Assembly (NCBI RefSeq): GCF_030384665.1
Contig: NC_083680.1
Span: 1-64,000 of the forward strand
DNA: 64,000 nt
From: Lodderomyces elongisporus
Lineage: Eukaryota > Ascomycota > Pichiomycetes > Serinales > Debaryomycetaceae
Direction: 5' to 3'
The notes beneath the pieces are model-generated. The model was not told where the DNA came from. It did not search any database and saw nothing but the letters and a program-made list of their open reading frames with translations. Numbering within the stretch: the stretch's first letter is position 1; each line of letters opens with the position of its first letter. Positions 1 through 8,783 of this stretch are shown here, one piece after another. The translations under genes and the position numbers were made by a program.

Positions 1-8
1 TGTTTCAC

Positions 9-476
9 AAGTGCATCCTTACACCGAGTTTCAAGTGCATCCTTACACCGAGTTTCAAGTGCATCCTTACACCGAGTTTCAAGTGCATCCTTACACCGAG
101 TTTCAAGTGCATCCTTACACCGAGTTTCAAGTGCATCCTTACACCGAGTTTCAAGTGCATCCTTACACCGAGTTTCAAGTGCATCCTTACACCGAGTTTC
201 AAGTGCATCCTTACACCGAGTTTCAAGTGCATCCTTACACCGAGTTTCAAGTGCATCCTTACACCGAGTTTCAAGTGCATCCTTACACCGAGTTTCAAGT
301 GCATCCTTACACCGAGTTTCAAGTGCATCCTTACACCGAGTTTCAAGTGCATCCTTACACCGAGTTTCAAGTGCATCCTTACACCGAGTTTCAAGTGCAT
401 CCTTACACCGAGTTTCAAGTGCATCCTTACACCGAGTTTCAAGTGCATCCTTACACCGAGTTTCAAGTGCATCCTT
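9..476. repeat. Telomeric repeat array, 24-bp unit
   Basis: Nineteen full 24-bp units plus a 12-bp partial unit run from 9 to 476 with no mismatch that I can see. The + strand core is gcatccttacacc; its complement ggtgtaaggatgc resembles the G-rich core shared by the long telomere repeats of Candida-type yeasts. The C-rich strand lies 5'-to-3' inward from the left edge, as expected at a left chromosome end. Bases 1-8 are a diverged or truncated piece of the same unit. Because 24 is a multiple of three, the array is open in several frames on both strands, but those reading frames are artefacts of the repeat and start with GTG or similar. Confidence 0.95.
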
Positions 477-1910
477 TTCTCTTCATCTGAAATTTACAAG
501 TTGATATTAACCATTCAGCTCTTTTCACATGATGAACTATACCGGAGCTCATTCGACTATCGAGATGAATATATGATTGTCCATTCCTACATTTCATAAT
601 ATTAGTCTAGTTATGGTCACAACTACTTCACAGTTATATAGTATAACCTCCTACACTTACGAAATGACTTTTACGTTACAAATGTAATTTTAAACCAATA
701 TCTGAAATTTTGTATGATTTTGCGTCAAATCAGTTGCAAATAATTCACTTTTATTTTCTTTCATCAGACACATTAGACTAACTTACCAAATAATATCTTT
801 CTACTGTTTATCCGATCGTCAAATTCGGTTCCATATGACAAATCACGTGTCCATTCTATTCAATTCCCTATCGCTATAATGATTACTAATGTGTTCTTGG
901 AAGCAGCTCGTATATTCCACTAGTATTCTTATCTCCCACTCAAATGCAGCCGCATTGTCTTGCTTCTATTTGTAAAAGGAAAACATATTCGTAACTCCGT
1001 TTCCAAATTAGGTCAAATCCGAAGTTGATTACAAATGCTCTACGGTGAGTTATATAAAGCCACACTTTTTTCTCCAACCCTATCACTGACAAAAATTGCT
1101 CATAAAAAACCTTATTTGACTGCTTTTCAAAATATCGGCCGAACTTCATCTCTGTTTCCTGCTGAATCAGGTAAAAAGCGAAGTTCCTCAACTTTAGCTA
1201 GCAACCCCCTGCTTGCATCTACATTCAATACTTTTTTAGAAGGAACAGCACAGAACCATCCCGTTTCCGTTTCTTTGTGTGATAGCACCCTTTCCAATCT
1301 GCAACTCAAAGTTAGCAACATTCACTTGAAGAGTTCCCCTCCTTTTGCCCCCTCTATCCTCATGTAAACATTTCCTAGCTCCTCTCTCCCCATCCCCTCC
1401 TCAAAGTTGGCTGTATAGTTTATAAGCCAGGCTGTGGCCATACCAAAACTCTCTCACTATGGATCATAGCAAATACTTGATATATTGTGCGCTTACAAAT
1501 CAATCGTGCTTTGTCATTGTGGCTCTCCGTCATTTAAGCAAATGGTGTCGCATTTAGTTGTATAACAAAAATGCGCCGCGCTCACAGCTTCTATGATTAC
1601 AAATTCTTAAATTTTAACAGCCCTCCAAAGAGCCGTGCTACCCACATCAGCCCAAAATTCATCACAACAAACGGAAATAAGATGAACGTGCAATACAATG
1701 ACTCAACAGATCAAAACAGTTTCAAGAACTACTTACAACTTGACGATTGTCATTTACAAAAACAGTCAGAAAAAGTATAAAACTGAGACCATGGAACGAA
1801 CAAATAATGTTGTAATTGTCTATTTTGCAACACCATCTAACTTAATTAACAACATTTAATACTAAGATCACGTAATAAAGTCAAAAAAGAAAACAAAGAT
1901 ATAAACTATA
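477..1910. other. Subtelomeric gene-free region and MDR1 upstream region
   Basis: There is no convincing gene between the telomere repeats and the first transporter. Short ATG-started frames exist at 1035-1367 (110 codons) and 1571-1780 (69 codons), but neither has recognisable domains or similarity. The array ends abruptly at 476 without degenerate copies. CACGTG lies at 844-849 and TTACTAA, a Yap1/Cap1-type half site, at 883-889, both about 1 kb upstream of the MDR1-type gene. No subtelomeric gene family or transposon fragment was recognised. Confidence 0.6.
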
Positions 1911-3608
1911 ATGAGACAATTTCTTATAGACTCACTCTGCGGTCAAGTTCTTCATCGTGTATCTGGTGGTCGCTGGTTTCGCCACAGAGATGAATTCCCA
2001 GACTACGTTGTACCCGAAAAATACCTCCAATTTACTGAAAAACAAGATTCTCAAGAGGAAATCGCAAATGCAGCAGTACATGAATTGCCAGCTACAGACG
2101 ACACCTCCAACTTCGACAAAGATGATGCTTCTGCTGACACTGTGGCAAACTCAAATCTGAGCAAGTCAGAATACATTATAGTAACCTGGGACGGCGACAA
2201 TGACCCTGAAAATCCTTACAATTGGCCATTATACCTCAAGTGTATCATGGCTTTCCAAATTGCATTCCTCACAGTCTCCGTCTATATGGGCTCGGCAATC
2301 TACACACCAGGCATTGTTGATATCATGGAAAAGTTCCATATAAGTCAGACTATTGCCACATTGCCATTGACTATGTTTGTTATTGGCTACGGTATTGGTC
2401 CCATCTTCTTTAGCCCTCTCTCAGAACACACTCGAGTAGGAAGAACTCCATTGTACTTGATCACATTATTCATTTTCTGCATGATGCAGATCCCAACTGC
2501 ATTATCCACAAGCATTGCCGGAATGACGGTCTTGCGTCTTATTGCTGGGTTCTTTGCAAGTCCTGCATTAGCCACCGGCGGTGCGTCTTATGGTGACTTT
2601 ATCACACTCCCCTACTTTGTATGTGGCTTGGCTACATGGTCCTTAGGTGCAGTGTGTGGGCCAGCAATTGGTCCATTGATTGGTTCAGTCTTGGTTGTTC
2701 GTGGTGGCCATAATGGGTATGAGAGTTGGAGATGGACTTTTTGGTTTATGGCATTGATCTCGTCGTGTTTCTTGATCTTTGGCTGGACATTGCCTGAAAC
2801 GTATACTCCATACTTGTTGAGAAAGAAAGCTGAGAGATTGAGAAAATTGACGGGAAACAACAGAATCAGATCAGAGGCAGAGCTAGGTGCTGGAGAGTTT
2901 TCGTCTGCTCGTGCTGTTGTACAAAAGTTGTTATGGAGACCAATTGAAATCACATTGAAAGAGCCAGTGGTGTTGTTGATTGACATATACATTGCATTGG
3001 TCTACAGTATCATCTACTTGTTCTTTGAGAGTATCCCCATTGTATTTCAAGAAACCAAGCATTTCCCATTGATCTTGATGGGTGTTTCTTACACCTCCAT
3101 TGTCATTGGTATAATCTTGGCAGGTGCAGTCTACATCCCGTACGTGTACCAAATCTTTACAAAGAAACTTATCCTGGGCACCATGGTATCCCCCGAAGTG
3201 TTCTTACCAGCTTCCATAGTTGGTGCAGCTCTCATGCCTACAGGTTTATTTATCTTTGGATGGACCGCGTCTCCGGATCTTCATTGGTTCCCACCTTTGA
3301 TTGGAATTGCCCTCTTTGCCGCTGGTGCATTTATAATCTTCCAAACCTTGTTCAATTACATGGCCTCGAGTTTCAAAGTAGAGTACTTGGCCTCAGTGTT
3401 TTCATCTAATGCATTCTTTAGAAGCATTAGTGCAGGTTGTTTCCCCTTATTTGGAAGGGCCTTGTTTGATAATTTAGGCTCTGAAAAATTTCCTGTTGGA
3501 TGGGGTTCAAGTTTATTAGCATTCATTTGTCTTTTAATGATTGCAATCCCCGTGTTTTTCTACTTGAACGGTCCAAAGCTAAGAGCAAGATCCGTGTACG
3601 CCTATTGA
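1911..3608 (+). CDS. MDR1: MDR1/FLR1-type multidrug:H+ antiporter (MFS, DHA1 family)
   Basis: This 565-residue protein should be a plasma-membrane drug:proton antiporter of the 12-TM DHA1 family. A hydrophilic N-terminus of about 105 residues ends in WDGDNDPENPYNWP, a signature just before TM1 in this family. Then come YMGSAIYTPGI (TM1), GYGIGPIFFSPLSEHTRVGR (motif A region), GAVCGPAIGPLIG (antiporter motif C) and the C-terminus NGPKLRARSVYAY, which closely matches the end of Candida Mdr1. The ATG at 1911 is the first in frame. It is the most telomere-proximal gene, 1.4 kb from the repeats, and is transcribed away from the telomere. The family exports fluconazole, benomyl and methotrexate in related yeasts; the substrates here are inferred. 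It could be a paralogue of MDR1 rather than the orthologue itself. Confidence 0.9.
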   Translation: MRQFLIDSLCGQVLHRVSGGRWFRHRDEFPDYVVPEKYLQFTEKQDSQEEIANAAVHELPATDDTSNFDKDDASADTVANSNLSKSEYIIVTWDGDNDPENPYNWPLYLKCIMAFQIAFLTVSVYMGSAIYTPGIVDIMEKFHISQTIATLPLTMFVIGYGIGPIFFSPLSEHTRVGRTPLYLITLFIFCMMQIPTALSTSIAGMTVLRLIAGFFASPALATGGASYGDFITLPYFVCGLATWSLGAVCGPAIGPLIGSVLVVRGGHNGYESWRWTFWFMALISSCFLIFGWTLPETYTPYLLRKKAERLRKLTGNNRIRSEAELGAGEFSSARAVVQKLLWRPIEITLKEPVVLLIDIYIALVYSIIYLFFESIPIVFQETKHFPLILMGVSYTSIVIGIILAGAVYIPYVYQIFTKKLILGTMVSPEVFLPASIVGAALMPTGLFIFGWTASPDLHWFPPLIGIALFAAGAFIIFQTLFNYMASSFKVEYLASVFSSNAFFRSISAGCFPLFGRALFDNLGSEKFPVGWGSSLLAFICLLMIAIPVFFYLNGPKLRARSVYAY

Positions 3609-3834
3609 GAAAGCGTTTTAGTGTTTTTGTTAGTTGATAGAGTGAGTATAAATAGTATACTTTTATAGAGTTTCAATAGCTTGTTTCTAATTTTATAATC
3701 AAATTATTATATCTTGGAGATGAAAGCCATATCTACGCCTTTTTCCTATAACGTATTAAAATACGGGAAAAGAGAAAGAAAAAGAGAATAGAAAAGTTGT
3801 AAACTCCAAAAAAATGGGTTATATATTGAATGAC

Positions 3835-5778
3835 CTACCTAAACTTCATCATCCTTTTCAATCTCTTTGCGTCCTTGACAGTTTCATCGCCTAAATCATC
3901 ACCAGCTTCCTCGTCGTAAACTCTCTTATACGATTTGTCCATATCAAAGAGCGACCAGAACTTGAGATTCTCGTCTCCAGCAATCGTCGCCAATGTAAGA
4001 TTATCAGGGCTCAAGCACCCATTGAGGATTCTCGTGTCGTGCGCATTCACCACTTCACCCGTCTTTTGCAACGTTGGGTAATTGAACAACGATATACTAT
4101 TGGTTGGGAAACCATGAGTAGCCACTATCTCCATTCCGGTTCCTGCTGCATAACCCCAGTTCAACGACGAGATCTGAGAACCAGTCTCAATAGTGTTTAC
4201 TCGCGCTCCAGTATTGGTGTTCCAAAAGTGTATAGTCTTATCTGTTGAACCTCCTCCAGTTGCCAAGAGCCCCATCTGGTAGGGACACCATGACATTGCT
4301 TTGACTGCAGCACGATGGTTTCTCTTTGCAAATAGTGGCTTTTGACTATTTCTCACATCCCATATATTGACCAAGTTGTCGTTGCCACCGGTGACAAACT
4401 GTTTCAGATCAGGTCTATACTCGATACCCGATATCTCTGAAACATGACATCCCTCGTTCTTGTCAACTAAATGTGATGATATCCTAACATCCGAGTGGTA
4501 CAAGTTCCCAACTCTGCTGCCGCTGGTTAATATATGCAGGTTCCAAGCTTGCGAGGCAACTCTTGTGAGGTGGTTGTCACAATTGAGTGTACGCAATTTA
4601 GTGTTTTGCTCAATATCCCATATCTCAACTAATCCATCATCTTTCCCTATCGAGATGTACGAGCCATCTTGGGACCACCGTAGTGACGTCACCAATGTCT
4701 TTTCTGGAAGCTCGCATAGTAGTCCCACGGAGCCTGTTGATGCATTCCATACATATACTGCGTCTTCCAATCCAATCGCCAACAAATTATACAGTGACCA
4801 AGCTAGTAAATTCAAGTAGAAATCATCAACCAATCCTGGAGCATCAAGCACTCTTTCAGGAGTTGATGGGATCTTTTTGGCTCTAGCAGATGCAAGTAAA
4901 GGTGAGAGTGAAGTTTTTGCATTGATCTTGTAATTGCTATGAAGAAGGTCAACTGGCTTTTTTCTCTCTGGTGGCTGTGGCTGGTAAAGCAAAATTCGCG
5001 AGTTCATCTCTAGTCCACATGCTTCAGCAACATGGTGTTGGTAAATTTTCGATGTTTGTGCTTCAATGTGTTTTTCAGGTGCTGCATTGGGCTCAGGTGC
5101 TGGTCCTGAAGAGTCTAGTTTTCTTGTGCTTGAGTTGTGTCTCGATGGTATGAATCTGTCCAAATTGCTGAGCGATGTAGATTTGTGATCTGTTGATAGA
5201 GAGCTATTTGATCTAGTCAACAATGAATTCGATCGGCGTAATGTAAATGGGACTGAAGTGGTAGAGGCACCAGTACCAGGAGCATTGCTGTTGGAAGAAG
5301 AGGAATTGATATTACCACCACTTGCCATAGACATGGACATTGGAAATGCAATACTTGTTTTAGACCTCTGTGCCAATGTTGGTTTAAATGACAGCGGAAA
5401 CTGTGGTCTTGCAAACTTTGACTCCTTCACCCCCTTTAAATCTTTTACATCTTTTAAATCTTTCAAATCCTTTACCTCCTTTACCTCCTTGCTCTCCTTT
5501 TTGGTATTTGCACCTACAAAACTTGGCGGTTTGGAGATTGGCTCGTTTGATATGACGCGATGCTTTTTTGTTACATTGGGACTCATTTGTTTAAGAAACT
5601 CTCTTTTGGATGGCGATAAGAGCGGGTCTGGTGCTTGCAAAGGTCCGCTGACAAACCGTTGCAGCTTATCATAGGCTTTCGCCAGATAATGATTGTCCGT
5701 CTTGTCATTATTCTCATCTGTAATGGGTGGGCGATGGACAAACTTTGATGAGCTTGGTGATAATGTAGATGCCGACAT
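3835..5778 (-). CDS. CDC20: CDC20, anaphase-promoting complex activator
   Basis: This 647-residue WD40 protein activates the APC/C ubiquitin ligase at the metaphase-anaphase transition and is the target of the spindle checkpoint. The C-box DRFIPSR lies at residues 207-213. TSKIYQHHVAEACGLEMNSR (242-261) is followed by a KILR-like segment typical of Cdc20. The propeller begins at TPERVLDAPGLVDDFYLNLL and carries the Cdc20 landmarks VWNASTGSVGLL, AVKAMSWCP, LATGGGSTDKTIHFWN and SDENLKFW-like GDENLKFW. These favour Cdc20 over Cdh1. The tail ends in Phe-Arg rather than the usual Ile-Arg that docks on APC/C TPR subunits. Residues 98-119 are a degenerate Lys-Glu/Asp-Val/Leu tripeptide repeat. It is divergent from ARC18 across 1.27 kb. 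Confidence 0.93.
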   Translation of the reverse strand: MSASTLSPSSSKFVHRPPITDENNDKTDNHYLAKAYDKLQRFVSGPLQAPDPLLSPSKREFLKQMSPNVTKKHRVISNEPISKPPSFVGANTKKESKEVKEVKDLKDLKDVKDLKGVKESKFARPQFPLSFKPTLAQRSKTSIAFPMSMSMASGGNINSSSSNSNAPGTGASTTSVPFTLRRSNSLLTRSNSSLSTDHKSTSLSNLDRFIPSRHNSSTRKLDSSGPAPEPNAAPEKHIEAQTSKIYQHHVAEACGLEMNSRILLYQPQPPERKKPVDLLHSNYKINAKTSLSPLLASARAKKIPSTPERVLDAPGLVDDFYLNLLAWSLYNLLAIGLEDAVYVWNASTGSVGLLCELPEKTLVTSLRWSQDGSYISIGKDDGLVEIWDIEQNTKLRTLNCDNHLTRVASQAWNLHILTSGSRVGNLYHSDVRISSHLVDKNEGCHVSEISGIEYRPDLKQFVTGGNDNLVNIWDVRNSQKPLFAKRNHRAAVKAMSWCPYQMGLLATGGGSTDKTIHFWNTNTGARVNTIETGSQISSLNWGYAAGTGMEIVATHGFPTNSISLFNYPTLQKTGEVVNAHDTRILNGCLSPDNLTLATIAGDENLKFWSLFDMDKSYKRVYDEEAGDDLGDETVKDAKRLKRMMKFR

Positions 5779-7045
5779 ATGCTGTTAAAATGACTATCAA
5801 GATGCTAGATTATGCTGGTGGTAAGTAACAGTTGGTGTATGCAGCGTGATATGTGATGTGTGATGTGTGATGTGTGGTGAGTGGTGTGAGATGTGTGGCG
5901 TGTAATGGTTTATGTGTGATTGTCAATTGCTAGTTGCTGGTCGTTGGTAGTTACTTGTTGGCGCTGGCTGTTGAAATGGGCGGCTGTGTTGAATTTAAAA
6001 GAAAGAGACAACTTCGTTATGATTATTATTATTGGAAAGGAAGTATAATCAAAAAGCAAAAAATAAAAAACAAAAAAGGAAATACTATATTTTGCTTCTT
6101 GGTTTGGTTCAATTTGCTGAATTATTATCCCTTTAGCAATTGCGTTTAGATATAATCGTCAACTAGAATCACTTGACCTGCTGTTGCTGCTACTGATGTT
6201 GCTACGAAGGAAAAGAAATAAAGAGAAGAAATTTTATATTAAGCTAGAGAAATGAAATGCAGGAAATCGTTTTTTTCTGTGTTTGACATTTTTCCCTTTT
6301 CGGCCTTAATTGATCTCTTATTATGTAACCATATTGACTAATTAGGTAATGCGCGCGGCTCAAACAATCAACTTATTATCCTTCTGAGATGACGAAGATG
6401 ACGAAGATGAAATTTACAAAAAAAATAATGCCCTGCAATGATCTTGACTTGTGATTGACTTGGTACATTGTTGTAACAAGAGATATGAGTATTAGAGGCA
6501 TATTTAAGAAAAGAGAAATGTACATTTTGGAAATAAGTTTGGTTTTAATTTTTTTTTGGTTCAAAATTTTACCAATTTTATAAGTATACGACAAATTTTA
6601 TTTTTCTTACCTGCCAGCCAAAACTACATACACATGAAATCCACTAGCTTGTTGAACAAAATCATCATTCTATCTATCACATTCTGTAGAGCCGTAAGTG
6701 AAGATGGTTTAAACAAAACCATTTTTCGTAAATGGTAAGAGATAGTTGATCTCGAATGCCAAACCAAAAGAAAAAAAAAGACAAAATTGGACATAGTGTT
6801 TAAATATATATATATAATTTGTCTTGGCGCTACCACCACGCATTTTGTCTTTGCCGAACCTCTCTCTTACTCTCGGATCCTCTATGAGCCTCACAATCCA
6901 ACAATCATTCTCAACCGATTGCTCCAACTCCACCTCCAACTCCAACTCCACCTCCAACTCCAACTCCACCTCCAACTCTAACTCCAATCCAACTTCAATC
7001 TCCACGCCCCCTACAGAACCCAATCATCTCTTTTATTCCACAACA
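5779..7045. other. Divergent CDC20/ARC18 intergenic region
   Basis: This is the shared upstream region of two divergently transcribed genes. Near CDC20, at about 5846-5925, it has a degenerate TGTGATG/TGTGGTG repeat. A homopolymer-rich middle follows, and next to ARC18 there is an 18-bp ctccaactccaactccac tandem repeat (about 6922-6990) that stays in frame with ARC18. No RNA gene or other gene was seen. Confidence 0.6.
6922..6990 (+). repeat. 18-bp tandem repeat upstream of ARC18
   Basis: Roughly 3.5 copies of ctccaactccaactccac lie immediately upstream of the conserved ARC18 start. In the ARC18 frame they encode Ser/Asn/Thr-rich text (TSNSNS). An in-frame ATG at 6884 would include them in a 54-residue extension. 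Confidence 0.85.
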
Positions 7046-7576
7046 ATGCCCGCATATCACTCAACTTTCCTTGGAGAAGAGTCACTGGACACACGAACCG
7101 TTGGAAACTTGTCCTTGCTTCCCATTCGTACGAAATACCGCGGTCCTGCATTTGAACCCGATCAAGACTACGATATAGTGGAAGAGACACTCGACTTGTT
7201 TCGAGCCAATTCGTTTTTCAAAAACTTTGAAATCAAAGGTAATGCCGACCGTGTGCTCATCTACGGTATCTTGTATGTTAGTGACTGTTTGAGCAAATTG
7301 AACAAGACCATGCCCCACAGAGAAGCCACTAGAGTATTGAATAATTTGAGTCTCGATAATTTCGCCTTACCTGGTGATATCAATTTCCCCTTGAACTCGT
7401 TGTACTTGCCACCAAAGACAAAAGCCGATGCAGAATTGTTGCGAAGCTACTTGTCGCAATTTAGACAGGAGTTGGCAGAAAGGTTATTGGCACGGATATA
7501 CCAGGATGACGAAAACGTTCCCAGCAAGTTTTGGTTATCCTTTACAAAGAGAAAGTTTATGAACAAAAGCTTATAA
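7046..7576 (+). CDS. ARC18: ARC18, Arp2/3 complex subunit ARPC3 (p21-Arc)
   Basis: This 176-residue protein is a structural subunit of the Arp2/3 complex, which nucleates branched actin at endocytic patches. The start MPAYHSTF is the invariant N-terminus of ARPC3, so ATG 7046 is chosen although the frame stays open upstream with another ATG at 6884. Further hallmarks are DYDIVEETLDLFRANSFFKN, GNADRVLIYGILYVSDCL, LDNFALPG and the C-terminus SKFWLSFTKRKFMNKSL. The length matches the family (about 178 residues). The 3' end converges on the first STE14-family gene, 151 bp away. Confidence 0.96.
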   Translation: MPAYHSTFLGEESLDTRTVGNLSLLPIRTKYRGPAFEPDQDYDIVEETLDLFRANSFFKNFEIKGNADRVLIYGILYVSDCLSKLNKTMPHREATRVLNNLSLDNFALPGDINFPLNSLYLPPKTKADAELLRSYLSQFRQELAERLLARIYQDDENVPSKFWLSFTKRKFMNKSL

Positions 7577-7727
7577 GGGAGGAATTTCTGGATGCTAGAT
7601 GTTAAGTGTATACGATATAAATATATTGGGTTCTGTTTTTTATTGTTTTTGTTTTTTGTTTTTTGTTTTTTGTTCTTTGTTTATTTTTTTTGGATATTTC
7701 TTCTACTTCTTTCTTCAAGTCTCTAAA

Positions 7728-8531
7728 TTATGATATGAATGGAATATAAACACCCACGCGGTTTTGGTATCGTCGATACGCTTCTCCGTAGAATTGGATT
7801 AGCATGTACTCTTCGTAAGCAACTCGTTTTTTGAAAAACACATGTAAAACAATAATGTCCACAATAAAGTTGACATAATTGTTGAGTAGAAGCTGAATGC
7901 CAATGGCAAATAGCCAAAACCCGAAATAGCTAGGGTGTCGCAAAGCTCCGTATATTCCATCCTGTTTCAACTTATGATGGGAAAGTTTCTTGGTGGCAAT
8001 GTAATGGCTAAAAGAGTCGCCGCATTGTTTCATTGCAGCATGTCTTATGAACAAGCCAATGCATATACTGAATGTGCCAACAAGAGAAACCAATTTGGAG
8101 ACCCAATAAGGTACCCACATGGACAGACTACTAGTTAACAAATACTCAATCACGGTGAGTCCTTGCATGAACCAAAACAGGCCATTCCCCTTGACACCAT
8201 ATATGAGAAAGGATTTCGAAGTCACTGTACTTGGCTGGTACAAGCAGCTGCTTGAAAACTCGGAAATGAAATAACACTCTAGGAAGATGCAGTACCAAAT
8301 GAGTAAAGAATGCCGCAGTGAATGAAATAATGACCAAATCTCAATTGCAAATAACAAGCCTAGAGTAAAGCAAACAGCAAATACTTCCAATAACGAGACA
8401 TTAGACTGTTTGTATATTGCATTTTGTGTTCTTACTCCATTCATTTTCGTTGTTGCAACCGTTGTTGTAATCGTTGTCTCAGTTTTTGTTTTCATTGATG
8501 TTGTTGCTTCATCTTTAACTTGCAGAAGCAT
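7728..8531 (-). CDS. STE14-family isoprenylcysteine carboxyl methyltransferase, copy 1
   Basis: This 267-residue ICMT methylates the carboxyl group of prenylated cysteine at CaaX protein C-termini (Ras, a-factor) in the ER membrane. Several hydrophobic helices precede the catalytic core, with SFSHYIATKK, the cofactor motif LRHPSYFGF and the C-terminal RVAYEEYMLIQFYGEAYRRY. The end NRVGVYIPFI matches the NKVGVGIPFI end of S. cerevisiae Ste14. The N-terminus is odd: residues 1-30 are a Thr/Lys-rich stretch ending at a second Met (MNGVRTQN), which may be the true start. It is transcribed divergently from a second ICMT gene 252 bp away. The central membrane region is less like Ste14 than that of copy 2. 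Confidence 0.85.
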   Translation of the reverse strand: MLLQVKDEATTSMKTKTETTITTTVATTKMNGVRTQNAIYKQSNVSLLEVFAVCFTLGLLFAIEIWSLFHSLRHSLLIWYCIFLECYFISEFSSSCLYQPSTVTSKSFLIYGVKGNGLFWFMQGLTVIEYLLTSSLSMWVPYWVSKLVSLVGTFSICIGLFIRHAAMKQCGDSFSHYIATKKLSHHKLKQDGIYGALRHPSYFGFWLFAIGIQLLLNNYVNFIVDIIVLHVFFKKRVAYEEYMLIQFYGEAYRRYQNRVGVYIPFIS

Positions 8532-8783
8532 ATTGCACTACAAGACGTCGATCCATGGTTTTCACAAAAAAAGATGGACTATTCCATTGAGAATTGAAAC
8601 CTACGATACTTTCAGTCCGCAAACCTCTTTTTTTTTTTTAATTTCAAGTTTTCATTTTTCATTTTTCATTTTTCCTTTTTCCTTTTTATCTTTTTCTTTT
8701 TTTTTTCTTTATACTTTTTGGCAACACCATCCCGCTTCTTACTTTCGACTTTAGCTCATACACCAGTTTAGTCAAACATATCA
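8532..8783. promoter_or_regulatory. Shared 252-bp promoter of the two STE14-family genes
   Basis: This compact divergent intergenic region is dominated by a T-rich tract (about 8627-8712) with short cattttt iterations. Both genes must be driven from it, so they could be co-regulated. No specific operator was recognised. Confidence 0.5.

Noticed and set aside
5..490. Long open frames across the telomere array on both strands
   Set aside because: They arise from a 24-bp repeat whose length is a multiple of three, and they lack ATG starts or any conserved protein.
940..1367. Overlapping short frames on both strands in the subtelomere (83 to 110 codons)
   Set aside because: No recognisable domain; composition is typical of chance frames. 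A GTGAGT after the first codons of 1035-1367 had no matching branch site or acceptor that improved the frame.
1571..1780. 69-codon ATG frame just upstream of the MDR1-type gene
   Set aside because: No similarity recognised and no support beyond being open; it could be an upstream ORF but evidence is too thin.
5258..5674. Open frame of 138 codons on the + strand within CDC20
   Set aside because: It is an antisense shadow of the low-complexity Cdc20 N-terminus and contains Thr/Phe-Lys-Ser repeats complementary to the charged repeat.
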